Shown: positions 1 to 12,380 of the stretch, piece after piece | How positions within the stretch are numbered: position 1 is the stretch's first letter | Layout: every line of letters begins with the position of its first letter | Assembly (NCBI RefSeq): GCF_030272615.1 | Contig: NC_081412.1 | Location: 665,364,352-665,428,351 of the forward strand | Source of the DNA: Cryptomeria japonica | Taxonomy: Eukaryota; Streptophyta; Pinopsida; Cupressales; Cupressaceae | Direction of reading: 5' to 3' | Length of the DNA: 64,000 nt | Translations under genes and position numbers: made by a program | Notes under the pieces: model-generated | Database searches by the model: none | What the model was told of the DNA's origin: nothing | What the model saw: the letters and a program-made list of their open reading frames with translations, nothing else

Positions 1-85
1 ACTGTACTATCTTTTTAAGTTAATATTTTATCATCGTATACTATATAAATTTTCATGTTGATACATTGAATACCTTTTTCTCGAG

Positions 86-680
86 GATTCAGGTCATGAG
101 GGACCCTCTACATCACATCGAGAAGAGGGTCTGATTACTGTGACACCATCTATGGTTTGTATCTTATAATTCATAAATTAAATATGAACTCTTACAACAT
201 TGTAACTTAACTTGAAATTATTTAGTACACATATATATGTTCACTAAATATGATTTCATTAAAGGCATGTATGCATGTGGACACTACCATTAGGATAGGT
301 TATCCTCATAATTTTGATCAGAGCCAATTTGAACGCACATCAACATCCTTTGAGGTATTAATATGTAATACTTAATTTGATCTTATTTTGACTTTGAATT
401 TAAGATTTAATTGGACACTTTGAATTTGACCTTGTACAGGAGTTAGCTAGCACTACATTTGGTGTTGATACTGCACAAGATACTGCTAGAGGGTCTAATG
501 AGCATATGGTAAGTTTGTAACTTAATTTATGAATTCTAACTATATTTGATAAATGATTCTTTTAATAGTTAATTTCAAGTATTTTAATATTATTTTTTCC
601 TTGTAGAGCATGAGACGAGTGGATCTGGATCACATCCCGGGGACAAGAGACCATGGGATGTTATTGATGATAGCACTTAG
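86..680 (+). CDS. 3' end of a spliced gene of unknown function (four phase-0 exons)
   Basis: Four short open segments, 86-154, 265-354, 440-508 and 609-680, are each bounded by AG acceptors and GT donors. Their lengths are 69, 90, 69 and 72 nt, all multiples of three, so every intron is in phase 0. They read through without a stop to a TAG at 678-680. The last exon encodes a Ser/Gly-rich tail ending PWDVIDDST. The encoded protein is rich in Ser, Thr, Gly and His and I do not recognise it. The gene begins to the left of the window. Because it sits next to tandem repeats and a transposase, it may be an accessory gene of a DNA transposon, but that is inference. The splice sites were chosen by eye. 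The last acceptor could instead be 2 nt upstream (AG at 605-606), which would lose the stop and open another frame. Confidence 0.45.
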
Positions 681-1262
681 ATTTTACTATTTATTTGGCT
701 CTGATATGTACTTTTTAATGGACTTTACACATTTGTTTACACATGCACATACTTTATATATATGGATAGTTGCATTATAATAGGATTAGATCATATATAT
801 TTTGTGCATACTTTATATATTTTGTGCACATTAGATATTATGTGGAGTTCATCATGTTACCATCCAAATATATATATGGATTAGATATTATATGGATTAT
901 GTGGACTTGAAATTTTACTGTTTATTTGGCTCTAATATGTACTTTTTTATGGACTTTACACTTTTTTTTACACATGCACATAATTTATATATATGGATAG
1001 TTGCATAATATGATTAGATCATATATATTATGTGCATACTTTATGTGCATTGTGCCCATTAGATATTATGTGGACTTCAAATTTTACTATTTATTTGGCT
1101 TTGATATGTACTTTTTTATGGACTTTACACATTTGTTTACACATGCACATACTTTATATATATGGATAGTTGCATAATAGGATTAGATCATATATATTAT
1201 GTGCATACTTTATGTGCATTGTGCCCATTAGATATTATGTGGACTTGAAATTATGTGAAATT
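681..1262. repeat. Three tandem copies of a ~170-bp AT-rich repeat
   Basis: Copies begin at about 681, 912 and 1081. Each runs from ATTTTACT(A/G)TTTATTTGGCT through a block containing ACACATGCACATA and GATTAGATCATATATA to a GTGGACTT end. The first interval is longer (231 bp) because of extra AT-rich sequence; the second is 169 bp. The array starts directly after the stop codon of the upstream gene. No coding sequence is seen. Confidence 0.8.
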
Positions 1263-1666
1263 ATATTTTGTGCACATTAGATCATATATATCTTGTGCAT
1301 ACTTTATATATTATGTGGACTTGAATTTTTTATTTATGAAAGTTGTGCTTAAATAACTTTATATGGATTAAGTGGACTTGTAATTTTATTTTTGGAATTT
1401 TATTTAAATAGTTCTTGTGATTAGATAAACTAAAGGTGTACATCATGAACTAAGTATCGAAACATATCTTATAATTATAACATATTCTAAATTAAAAATT
1501 ATTAATCATCATAGATAAGAAAAATATATAATCAAATATATAATTACCATTACAATAATAATGATGATAATCTAGAAAAGTATCAAAATAAATATATTGA
1601 ATAGAACTTTCAATTAAAACATAATTATCTCATTCATAAATTTGACCAATAGTCTCTCATTTATGT
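1263..1666. other. AT-rich spacer without recognisable genes
   Basis: The stretch is AT-rich, with short runs similar to the flanking repeats (GTGGACTTG) and no open frame of note. I see no RNA gene or element boundary in it. Confidence 0.6.
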
Positions 1667-1922
1667 ATTGAATTTAAAATACAACATAAAGTATGCACAA
1701 ACAATAGTAGTCATTGAGGCCAAGTCTACTCTAAGAGACTTGGAAAAAAAAAAAATATGATTAGTTTTAATAATCAGGATGCATTGAATTTAAAATACAA
1801 CATAAAGTATGGACAAACAATAGTAGTTATTGAGGCCAAGTCTACTCTGAGAGACCTGGAAAAAAAAATACATATGATTAGTTTTTATAATCAGGACGCA
1901 TTGAATTTAAAATACAACATAA
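1667..1922. repeat. ~117-bp tandem repeat, left part, interrupted by the LINE
   Basis: ATTGAATTTAAAATACAACA recurs at 1667, 1783 and 1900, giving periods of 116 and 117 bp. Each unit contains the block GTCATTGAGGCCAAGTC (or close variant) and a short A-run. The third unit is cut at 1922 by the LINE, and the same sequence resumes at 9602. The small open frame seen here (1757-1939) is only this repeat read through and is not a gene. Confidence 0.85.
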
Positions 1923-2074
1923 GAAATAGAGGAAGTTGACTTCTCTGCACAATAGCTTTCTTCACTTCTTCCCACGGCAGCTTCTGCTCCAGCTCACACC
2001 CACAGCAGCCTGAGCTCAAATGCAGCGGATTTACAGAAGAAGTTGGAGATTATAAAGAAAAAGCGTTGATGACA

Positions 2075-2415
2075 CATGGCAAAAATATGCTTGGCAAAAT
2101 CTTTGTGAAGAATTTTTTCATGGGGGGCACCATTTTCATTACTTATCATTTGCTTTTGCAAAAATCTGATAAAAAACCCTAGATTTCCAGACGTGAATGA
2201 CAAGAAGGGGAGAGTTAATGACAGTCTGAGGGCTGAGAATGTTGTGCAGGAGTTCATCAAATCCGGGAATCGGTGGCTGAATATCTCCAAATTCAGCAAG
2301 AGTAACATCTGCATCTTCTTCCACAAACAGAACTCCTTTGCCTGTACATTCCACCACCAGTTTCCCTGCAGCCACCTTTCTCAGCCTTCCAGCAAAAGGG
2401 GCGAAAACTTAGCGT
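2075..2415 (-). pseudogene. Fragment of a BAHD (HXXXD-type) acyltransferase gene
   Basis: Read on the minus strand from about 2415, the sequence gives PFAGRLRKVAAGKLVVECTG, then GVLFVEEDADVTL, a FGD..PP.PGF.ELL block and VINSPLLVIHV. This order is typical of the N-terminal half of BAHD acyltransferases, which transfer acyl groups from CoA thioesters to alcohols or amines in the cytosol. A frameshift near 2190 follows. The place where the catalytic HXXXD motif is expected (2138-2152) reads QMISN, so both the catalytic His and Asp are gone. The fragment lies inside the LINE, between its 5' TSD and ORF1, in antisense orientation, so it was probably captured by the LINE or a progenitor. It is clearly non-functional. 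The start of the gene and its second half are missing. Confidence 0.75.
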
Positions 2416-2699
2416 GAATGGCAAATGTGTGAAGGGAAAAAAATGCAAATTGCTGAAAGTGGATCGTCAAATTTGGATTGTGGTGCATGAACACTTGGTG
2501 GTTTTGGAGGAGGACTCCCTCCTCCACGCAATTTGCAGACAATTCTTCCTTATACTCTTCATTTAATGTTCTCCTTTACTCATATATTAATTTGCATTTA
2601 CTTTGATTTAATTTTTGGTATTCGAATGTACTCAATCTGCATCTCAACCTAACCCTTAATCGCACCTCCCTGGTCACTTGTGTGACCCATCTGTGGCCT

Positions 2700-3801
2700 C
2701 CAATGGAACCAAAGTCGGATGGTGGCACCTTTAATTCCCTTCCTCTGGCATTTTCTTCCCCAAGTATTGGAAACATTTGGGAGAATAATTTGGGTTCCCC
2801 CCACTTCTAAACCTTAACATCGGTGAGGAAAATTTTGTTTGCCCTATTGAAACACTTGAAGGACTAAACACCTATTTTTTGTGCAAAAAAGAAGTGCATC
2901 TTCGGAAGAACTGCCCAGTCATTAACCGCAGAAAGCAAAAGAATAACACTAACCTAGCAGGAGCATCTGAAAACCCTAGCACCGATAAGGAGTCAATCCC
3001 AAACCCAAGCAACCCTCATTCTATTGGAAACAATACTAACCCTAAAGATGATCCCACCTTAAGCTCTGCTCCTGGCCTCATCCCTGTTGAATTAAATCCA
3101 ATGAATGTTGACTCCACTACTGAACCCCTCAACCCTGCTTTCGTTCCCACCAAAATTTATGAGCATTCGCCTTCTGACTGTTTTCAAACAGTCACATCAA
3201 GAAAGTGAAGATGAAAGAATGCCCAACAACTCAGCTTGAATCAAATCTGAGTTGGTGATCAAATTGCCAATTAGTTGACAACCACTAGCAAATACCCCAT
3301 CACGACAAATGATGACATAATAAATGCTTCACAAACTCTGACCACCTCCTTGGTTAAAAATTTAGAAAAGTCTGATCGCGGTGCTGGTGATGCTAGCATG
3401 AGTGATAATTCTGCGAAAATGATGCTCAGGTTTGGGACCCCCAAATGATCTGAATTCACATTATTTGTAGAGGTTGCCCTTGATGTTAACACCATCAACC
3501 CCGCGACAACATCTATGCTAAATGAAATAGAGGACAACTATATTATTGAATTTATCTATGCTAATAAGGGTCTAGAAGACATTAAGTCTAGCTTAATGCT
3601 CCTTGGCTTTCCAAGCTCCCAAGTGCCTGGGTCGAACATTGTAGAAACTGCAGATGGTAAAATGAGCTAACTAAGCTTAGTGAGGAAGATGATGACCTCA
3701 TGAAAGGATCCTCCATGGCCAAAAAGAAAGGCAAACCTATTGGTTCCAAGAATAAGAAAAAGTCTGGAGATCAAAATGGTCTCCCAAACAGTCCCTCTTA
3801 A
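2700..3801 (+). pseudogene. LINE ORF1 (gag-like RNA-binding protein), decayed
   Basis: The region precedes the endonuclease ORF by 12 bp, as ORF1 does in plant L1 elements. Near 2875-2910 the peptide YFLCKKEVHLRKNCP has the spacing of the zinc knuckle C-x2-C-x4-H-x4-C, with the first Cys changed to Tyr. A Pro/Asn/Ser-rich linker follows (2940-3180). The end is Lys-rich (MAKKKGKPIGSKNKKK) and stops at a TAA at 3799-3801. The product would bind LINE RNA. Several stops and frame changes lie between 3209 and 3700. The true start is unclear, since the sequence upstream of 2700 shows no clean frame and the BAHD fragment lies there. The N-terminal DUF4283-like domain usual in plant ORF1 is not visible. 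Confidence 0.6.
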
Positions 3802-3813
3802 TCCCCTTTTCTC

Positions 3814-6800
3814 ATGAAATACATCTCATGGAATATTAGAGGCCTGGAGTTGCCCGATAGGAAGTTTGTTATTAAAAGGTTTCTGAATTGTCATAAACAT
3901 CTAGACTTTTTGATGCTTCAAGAGCTTAAATCCGTTGAGTTCTCCCTTGACACTACGCTTGATTTTATTTGGAGAGATGCGATCAAAATATGCACCAATC
4001 ATCCTAAGGGAAAGGGTGGAGTTGGTCTCCTCATTAACCCTAAGTGGGCAAATCACATTAGGGATAGGGGTGTCTCCCCATGTAACAGAGTGGCCTGGGC
4101 CTCCCTGGATATTAGAGGCTCCTGTTTTGGGGTATGTTCTATATATGCACCTAATGATCATAGGGAAAGAGTGTCCCTTTGGAATTGGTTGGCAGCCCTT
4201 CCGAGTATCCCCTGGGTCATGGCTAGAGACTTTAACATGATTGAAAACCAAAATGATAAGGCCGAGGGTATCCCTTTCAAATGGAAGTGCCTAGAGAAAC
4301 CTCACTAGGATAGGTTTAAATAACACATGCAGTTATTTGACCCCCTTGAGGGCAGCAAATCTGAATCCTCTGCACTATGGTACACTTGGTGCAACTTTCA
4401 GCAAGGCCCCAGCCGAATCTACTCTAGATTAGACAGGTTCTATGTTAATAAAGATTTCTTCTCCTTCTCCCCTAACCACTTGGGGAACTTGGTGGTTATT
4501 TTGTCAGTGACCTTATCCGACCATTTCCCTATCATTGTTGTCATCAATACTAGGAACTCCATCCCTAACAACAATCCTTTCAATAAGAATTTTATCCTAA
4601 ATACCTCCCTGCTAAATGACAAGGATGCCCTAACTACTATTACAATGGTTAGACTCTTTAACATGCACTCTCAACATCCCCAATCCCACACCCTTAGTTA
4701 GAATAGAAATGTCTCCTCTTGGCAGAAAATATTCCAAACTATTGGCCAGAAGAAATCCAAGGATCTTAGGTTTGTGGAAAAAACTTTCACTAATCGGCTC
4801 CACTCCTTGGAGCATGAAATACAATTACATCCTTCCTCCTCTGTCCTGGCTCAGGCTAGAGACATTCTTAGGAAACAACAATAGGTCAAAATCAGGGGTG
4901 CCTTCATCAGAGCCCATAATCATTGGCTCAAATTAGGAGACAAAGGTGGTGCAGGAGCACCCTTCTAAGGGCTCCCACCATTTGATTTTGTTATTATTTC
5001 ACTTCTTTTTTGAAGCCATGTAAATATAATAAGAGCCAAGAGCTCATTGGTTTTGTTTAGGTCCTAGTTTAGGTCCTAGGTTCACAAGTCTAGATTGAGT
5101 TTTCTCTTGGAGTTGAGGGAATGTGAGCCTATTGATGAGTTTGGGGTCCTTTTGTGGTTGTGTTTAGAGGATAGCCTAATAAAGGCCTAAAAGCCAAGAA
5201 AAGCAACATTGCAAAAGTTGCTTAAAAGTTGCATGACAACTTTTCAAAGTTGCTCAGCAACTTTTCCACCAAATTGGTCATAACCTTAGCTTGGCATTGG
5301 GAACCCTAACCTTGGCACACAAACTGAGGCAAAGACATTATAAATTATTGCAAACCCTAAAATGAGTGGTTGGATGTCAGATTGTATGACCAAAGGAGAA
5401 ACACCTTGACTGTGACTGAGTTTTTGTTGCCAGTCGGCACAAATGGAGCATTGAAGGATTGATAATAGATTATTCTAGAAACTAAATTGTGTTGAGAGTC
5501 TTGTTTAGTGTTGATACTTTCATTTTGAGCATTTATATCAGGTTTGTTTTGTAGGTTTTGTGTGCTTTGTAAATATTTTGTAATTTCTTCTTCACTGTCC
5601 AATTTTGGATTGTTTTGTGAAAATGGATTGGTAACTCTTATCCCCTTTGTGGAAACACCATGAAACCATGGGGTATAGGAGTACAGACCCTGTATAGTAT
5701 CTCAAAGGAAGAAGGGTCCTGGAAAATGTAGGAAAACCCTTTAAAGACCCACTCCTATGCGAAACTGGACTATGCTCGGCTAGGAAGGGTCAAGGTTGCA
5801 GAGGTCCGTGAGAGCAAGGAATGACAAGGAAGGAGGCACCCTTTGGAGGAGTTGAAGAGGGGTGTGTGGAGCATCATTGGTGAGAAGGAGGAGCTTCCAC
5901 CAATCCAGACAAGGTGGTGAAGATAGCAAACCATCTCTGTGTCCCTAGCAGGCCTAAAAAACCCTTAAAAACCCTTAATTTCACCTAGGGCAGTGTACGG
6001 ACACTTGGCATCCCAAAACTAGGAAAATCCTTGAGCTTTTGATAAATGAATAGCAGTCCCTTTGGGAAGTTTTCCAAGTTTTGGCATCATTTGCAGGTGA
6101 AAGCCCTAAAAGTCTGAAATGGAGGCCTAATAGGGGCTCATTCCTTGTAGCCCTATTTTGTAGGAAAAAAGCAAAATAGTGAAATCAGTAACAAGAAGGA
6201 ATGTCAAAACCTCTTGGGGGAACATGAGTGGTTGAAAAAACATCTTAAAGACCTATCCCATCCTTGCTAGGACCTGAGAAGATGTAGGAAGAGTTAAACC
6301 CTTATAAGCCTATGTAAGGGTTTTTGAAGCTTGTGAGTAGGTGAGAGCCTAGGAGAAGAATCACTTGTTTTTGGTGGGTGGATTGGGCAAGGTCAGAGGA
6401 TCCCACAAGCAAGGGAAGTCCTAGAGACCCTAGGGTGTGGTTGGAACACCTAGTGATCCAAGAAGAGGATCAAAGAGCATAGATTAGGCTAGTCTATCCC
6501 AAGCCTTTCCCATCAAAAAGCTCTAAAGTCTTCTTCAATCTCCTTAAACAAAAACAAAATAGAGAAAAAATTGACAAAATCATAGTTGAGGATAAGGAAC
6601 TCCTAAACATCAATGAGATCAAAGATTCTTTTGAAATGTTTTATAAGACCCTCTTTACCTCGGAGGATAGTGAAGCCTCAAAAGATGCTAGAAATAGGTG
6701 CAGTAACATTATCCCAAAAAGAATCTCCGAGAATGAAGCTCTCCCTCTCAAGACCAAAATCTCTATGATAGAAATTGTTGATGCCATTAAAGCCCTCAAA

Positions 6801-9413
6801 GATGATAAGGCCCCAGGCCCTGATGGACTTCCTATTGAGTTTTACAAAACCAATATTTAGTGGGTCACCAAAGACCTATATGACAAATACACCAAAGCAT
6901 TTGATAATGGCACCCTTGGGGAGTCCATCAATAGGGGCATTGTTAAACTTATCCAAAAAGATGGGGACAAAGCCCTCATAAAAAACTAGAGGGCAATTAC
7001 CCTTCTTAACATTTCTTATAAAATCCTAGCCAAAGTCCTAGCCTCTCGCCTTGAGAAAATCCTTCCGAAGTTCATCTTCTCTACCCAAACAGGATTCATT
7101 AAAGGTAGGTATATCTTGGAGAACCTTATCACTAGCTGGGAATCTATGGAATGGGCCAAGACCTCAAATCAAGATACCGCAATGTTCCTTGTGGACTTTG
7201 AGAAAGCATATGATAGGGTGGAATGGGACTTCATCCTCATGATGCTCAGAGCCTTTGGTTTCCCTAGCGAGTTCTGTAAATATGTTCAAATTCTCCTCAA
7301 AGATGCCTCCACCCTGGTTGAAGTTAATGGGTCACTCTCCTAGCCTATTCCTCTTTCTAGATCCATTAGACAGGGTTGCCCCCTTGCCCCCACTCTGTTT
7401 GTCATTGCCTCAGATGCCCTCTTTTACCTCCTAAGAGATGATACCCTATCCCCTAAAGTTCATGGCATTAAGATGCCAGATGACTCTGAATTGCTCAACA
7501 TACAGTTTGCTGATGACACCGCGCTCTTCCTGGAGCTCTCTAGCCATAACATTGACTCCCTCAATCAAAAACTTGCAACCTTTGGCAGATCCTCAAGTGC
7601 TCGTATCTCCAATTCCAAATCTATTTTGCTTGGGTGGAATGAGAAACCCCCGAACTGGCTTTAACAATTTGGATACTCATGGGGAGGACCCAATAAAATA
7701 GTCAGATACCTTGGTATCCCTTTTTCTATCTCTCCCTCTCTCAAAGACATGTGGATTTGGGTCAAAGAAAAGATTGACAAAAAACTTAACAAATGGGACA
7801 ATAGGTTTCTATCCTTAGCTGGTAGGATCCAAGTCTGCCAGAAAATCCTCTCCTCCTATAGTTTATACTACTCCTCTATCTGGATGTTCAGTAACTACCA
7901 AATTTATGAGATCCAAAAATCTATCAGGTGCTTCCTTTGGTCTAATGGTAAGGGTAAAAGAAAGACCCACATGGTCAAATGGATCTGGTGCCACATAGAT
8001 AAGAAACTTGGTGGGCTAGGACTTAAGGATCTTAGAACGCAGGGAATTTCTCTTTCTGCCAAGTGGATATTCCATGCCTTGGAAGGACAAGAACCCTGGA
8101 ATATTCTTGTCAGAAATAACATACAAAATGGCATCCCCAAGTCTGCTAAATCTTGAAAAGCCCTCCCCTTTAGTGATTTGGTAGCAGGCAGATTCTCTGT
8201 GTCTATTCAAGGAACTTGGGTGTTTAAGTCCATCTAGAAAGCTTGAGAGCATGTGCGTAAAGTTTTTGCCAACTCTAATATTGACTGTAATAACACTTTG
8301 CATGGGGAAAGGTCAATATGGTGGAATCTCTACCATAACTCTGAACCCCTTGCTTTAACCCAAGGATGCTCTGCTAGGTGTTGGTATAATAAGGGCATTA
8401 AATATCTCATGGACATCTTGGAACATGATAATCTCATCAGCTGGGAGGATCTTAGCAATAAGTTTGGCCTCCCTGCCTCGCATAAGAGATCCTACAATAT
8501 GATTAAAAATGTTTGTGCTTGTCTAGATCTTCCTAGGAACACTGATGTAGACGCTCACAAATACCTCTCGTTCTAATGGAAGGATGGATCCCTCCTCTCC
8601 AAGGTCAAAGCCAAGTCTATTTACAAATTGCTCACTCATGATACCATGGTGATAGATCATGTTAACTCCCTCTAGTATGTTGACCTTAATACCTCTACCT
8701 GGTAGAAAACGTTTGAGAAACTATGGAAGTCCCCCATCCCCCCTAAAATCAAATGCTTTAGGTGGTAACTAATGTTGGATAGATTGCCTATTAGGAATAA
8801 CTTTGCTACCTTCAACCTATGCTCTATATGTAGGAAGCCTGAGACTATGCGGCACATCTTTTTTGATAGCATTTTTGCCAGAGAGGTCTAGCTGATGTTT
8901 GGAATCTCCATTATTGAACATGTTTGTACTCTTGATATTATTACTGGATTCATTCATGTCCTCAAGAAGGATGCTAACATGTTTTGGCAAATTATTTCTT
9001 CTTTCATACTTTGGTTTATTTGGAAACTTAGAAATGAGGAAAAATTCCAAGGTACTAATAGGACTCTTACTGGGTTTTTTAAGAAACTCACACATTATAA
9101 AATTGTTGTGCAGGTATGCTTTTTGATGAATGTTGAGAGGGAGAAGTTGTTGTGTTTCCTCAGGGATGGCCGAGCAACCATGTTCATATATGAGATGAAG
9201 GATGGCTTTGAATGGGCTAGAATTGCGAAGAACCAAACGACATTCGATGAGGCTCTAAAGAAACTGATCAAGGAACTCAGGGACAACAGAGGTCCCTACT
9301 TTGATAATCTCGAGATGTTTACCTAGGTCCTAGAGTGGAAGAAGGTGGTGTGGATGGAAGGCCCACAAGGATGGACAACATGGTTGGAAAACCAGGATGA
9401 GATTCTACAATAG
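3814..9413 (+). pseudogene. LINE ORF2: APE endonuclease, reverse transcriptase, zinc-finger region
   Basis: The ATG at 3814 starts an APE-type endonuclease: SWNIRGL, LQELKS and SIYAPNDHRERVSLW are visible. The catalytic GGDFN site reads ARDFN near 4225. The frame is stopped at 4306 and 4321, resumes in a new frame, and is cut at 4947-6515 by a solo LTR. Reverse transcriptase follows: DDKAPGPDGLP (about 6800), TGFIKGRYI, VDFEKAYDRVEWDF (about 7195), RQGCPLAPTLF and the catalytic FADD in IQFADDTALF (about 7505). After RYLGIPFS comes the C-terminal part, including an RH-IFFDS zinc-finger-like region near 8850 and FWQIISSFILWFIWKLRNEE (8980-9040). The C-terminus ends near 9413. Many stops are TAG where Trp or Gln is expected. 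The protein would nick target DNA and reverse-transcribe the LINE RNA. Confidence 0.88.
4947..6515. mobile_element. 1.57-kb solo LTR inside the LINE ORF2
   Basis: The insertion starts TGGTGCAGG and ends CCCATCA, with the TG...CA ends of an LTR. The 5-bp target duplication is AAAGG (4942-4946) and AAAAG (6516-6520), with one substitution. Removing the insertion and one copy rejoins the LINE reading frame (DKG | SK) exactly. No gag or pol sequence, primer-binding site or polypurine tract lies within, so this is a solo LTR left by recombination, or less likely a small non-autonomous element. The longest open frame inside it (5357-5602, minus) has no recognisable features. Confidence 0.85.
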
Positions 9414-9601
9414 GTGTTTAGTAGCTCTTTAGTTGATGTTTATGGATCACTATATATACTCTCTCTCGTAACTCTTTTTTGGTAGGAGGATGTCTATGTT
9501 CAGTCGAATAATCTCTCTGGTTGCTGGTTGAGGCTCTACCTCCCATGCTCATTTTTGTATAAACTCTCCTTATTTTGGTCTCTTGATATTTAATATATAA
9601 A

Positions 9602-9875
9602 AAAATACAACATAAAGCATACATCACGACTCTTCAAAGGGATTTGCCTTAAGGGTACAAAAATTTAACTTAATTGTAATTATTCAAAATTTAACATAAA
9701 GTATGCACAAATAACTTTGTTTTCATTGATGCCTTCTACTTGTGGTAGACCTGAAACAAAATTCTACTAGATTAGATTTTATAATTATGATGCATGATTT
9801 AAAATGCTATATATAATATGCATCACGACTTTTAAAAGGGAGGTGGATTAAGGGTTCAAATTATAACTTACTTGA
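9602..9875. repeat. Right-hand continuation of the repeat disrupted by the LINE
   Basis: After the LINE, the sequence resumes with AAAATACAACATAAAGCATA and then a diverged copy at 9687-9755 (ATTTAACATAAAGTATGCAC, followed by CATTGATGCC and AGACCTGAAA). Another partial unit ends near 9870 with CATCACGACTTTTAAAAGGG, similar to 9625-9645. This links the left array at 1667-1922 with sequence next to the minus-strand transposase gene. Confidence 0.7.
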
Positions 9876-12061
9876 TATTCATTATGTTATACCATCTGCA
9901 TCCTCTCTCTTTTGCAAAGCATCTATAATTGTCTCGTGCTCTTCCATAGAGAGAGTCCATAATTGTTTATTAGCAGGTCTGCTATGATATCTATCCAATT
10001 TTATATTAGTTGCCACTACCAAATGCGAGTAATGTATAATCTTCTTCTCTAATTCATAATCTTCAAATGCGGGCAATCCATTCTTTCTTATTAGATATTT
10101 GTGTAGCCAAGTGCCAACAACAACCACAAATCCTATTGGATAGTCATAACCATCATCATCTACTTGAGGAGTGGTTAGCTTATGTTCTGGATCTACACAT
10201 CGAGCCAACCAATACTCTGTCCCCTCTTCATTGTCCTTTGGTGCAACAACAGCATAGACATGTCCTGTGCACAAAACAATTTTATTTTAATAATGAATGA
10301 GAAATAAAAAACAAAAATATACACTGTAAGATTTCATAAATATGTACTATTTAATAAATAAAAACAAATTTCAAAAACAATTTTACCTTGTTGTATAAGA
10401 TCTGAAATGCGATCATAGTCATTTGATGCGAATATCTGATCCATATCTTCATCAGTTATTTCATTTGGATCATTTGCATCTATGGGTGTCAATGATCTTT
10501 GTTGCCATTCTTCAACCCATTCTTTATTCTCACAAAATTCCCAATTTCTGGAAACACAAAACTGAAAAAAGCAAGCAAGTTGCCTTGTGAATATAGTCCA
10601 TGTGTTTCAATTAGAACTCTTAAACGAATGCCATTTAGCTGATCCAATGATGGTATTACAATCATGTCGAATAGGAATACTATCTTCCTCTATCAACCAA
10701 AAGAAATGTCGAATTGCAGAGTTTTCAGTTGATCCTTTTGACAACTTTGAATTGCACCAATATACAACTGCACGAGCATCTCTGAATTAGTTGCATCCTT
10801 GAATTTCAATTGTTCTCTAGAAAGAGCTCTTTTTACACAGGCACCAGCTCCATCGTGTTCCCCCTTACCATGTCCCGCTTCAAAAAACTCCATAAATGTT
10901 GGACATTGGTTATCTTGTGAACTTTGCATAGCCAATAAAAAATTCTTGTATTTTTGAATTGTCTAGCACAGTTATCTGACCATATCATATGTTGTTTCAT
11001 GTAAATTTCTCTTTCCTTAAGATTATCATGAAATACCTCGAAGCAATGTTGAACAAACTCTGAAGAGTGTAATCGATTATCACTAACATAGAAATGATAC
11101 TCCCTCAAAAAAAAATTGTTATCTTTTGTACTGTCATGGTCATGTCTATATATAATGTGCACAAATATGGCCACTTGCACTGAGTTGTAGCATTGTGATT
11201 GAGTTTCCTCTTGTGGTTTTAGAGTATAATTTTCCGCAAAATCCACAACTGATACTATTGTTCCAACTAGAAATGTGTATATGCGAAACTGTCCATCAAG
11301 CCATCAGGCATGTTGGGAATGTTTCACATATTTTGGAACAATATGACTTTTAAACTCACTAATAAATGCATTCACACTATTATATTGTGTAATCAATTCT
11401 AAACGTTTCCCCATGTTTTCATCCTTTAGAGGGTATTCTATATTTTTAAATCTCCTAACATCAACCATTTTTTGTCCAAAATCAGATGAAACATGTTCAT
11501 GCAAACATTCACCTATCAAAGAATAGTTCCCACATAAATTGCAAAGGCCATAAATGCATGAACTGGAAAGAAATAATTGTTCATTAGGTGGTTTACAAAA
11601 TAAACTTCCAATAAAATCTTTTATAGTTTCAGGTGAACATAAACATCACAATCCTGCACAAGATCATTACCATGCAACATACAACGTATATATCGAAAAA
11701 CGTCATAATAGTAATGAAACTGAACATGAGTTTTACAACAACAAGATATTCTTTGTTTATTGATTTTGTAGTCACATAAATCTGTCCACTTAATTAAATG
11801 AATACTTAGTATTTATTTGATTATTTAACCATCAATTAATAATTAATTCATCTTAACCCTCTTCTCCTATTAATTAAATAAATTATTCAATTTATTTTAT
11901 TTAATTCACTTAACCAAATTCATACCATTAATTAAATAAATAAATCATATTTATTTAATTAAATCTTCTCTCACATTTAAATAAATTAATATTTATTTAA
12001 ATTCTCCCAAAATCCCACCTCTCACATTTAAATAAATTAACATTTATTTAAATCACCTTTA

Positions 12062-12380
12062 TCCTCCAGCCACTTGTATTTTCCTACAAATGCAAATTGC
12101 ACAATTATTTTAAATAAATAATTTATTTAAATCACCTTTATCCTCCACCCACTTGTATTTTCCTACAAATGCAAGTTGCACAATTATTTTAAATAAATAA
12201 TTTATTTAAAATCACCTTTATCCTCCACCCACTTGTATTTTCCTACAAAAGCAAGTTCCACAACTATTTTAAATAAATTATTTATTTAAAATCCTATTTA
12301 TCCTCACCCACTTGAAACCTTTAATGGTTTCCCTTAAAGTCTTCAAACTTGATGGCTTTAAAGTCTTCAAACTTGATGGC
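12062..12380. repeat. ~80-bp tandem repeat within the solo LTR
   Basis: TCCTCCACCCACTTGTATTT (or close variant) recurs at about 12062, 12141, 12221 and 12301, giving about four copies at 79-80 bp. Each is followed by a TTTAAATAAATAATTTATTT block, itself a near palindrome. Confidence 0.8.

Larger units (their letters stand above)
1923..9601 (+). mobile_element. Near full-length plant L1-type LINE with target-site duplication
   Basis: The element is flanked by a perfect 14-bp direct repeat, AAAATACAACATAA, at 1909-1922 and 9602-9615, within a tandem repeat that continues on both sides. It ends in a short A-run after TTTAATATATAA. It carries a decayed ORF1, an ORF2 with endonuclease, reverse transcriptase and a C-terminal zinc-finger region, and an unusual 5' segment with an antisense BAHD fragment. 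Without the 1.57-kb solo LTR inside it, the LINE is about 6.1 kb. Many stops and frameshifts show it is inactive. A 3' fragment of the same family lies at 16039-16770. Confidence 0.9.

Noticed and set aside
1757-1939. 60-codon frame with repeated peptide
   Set aside because: It is the 117-bp tandem repeat read through and is cut by the LINE.
3901-4251. 116-codon minus-strand frame
   Set aside because: It is a shadow of the LINE endonuclease frame on the other strand.
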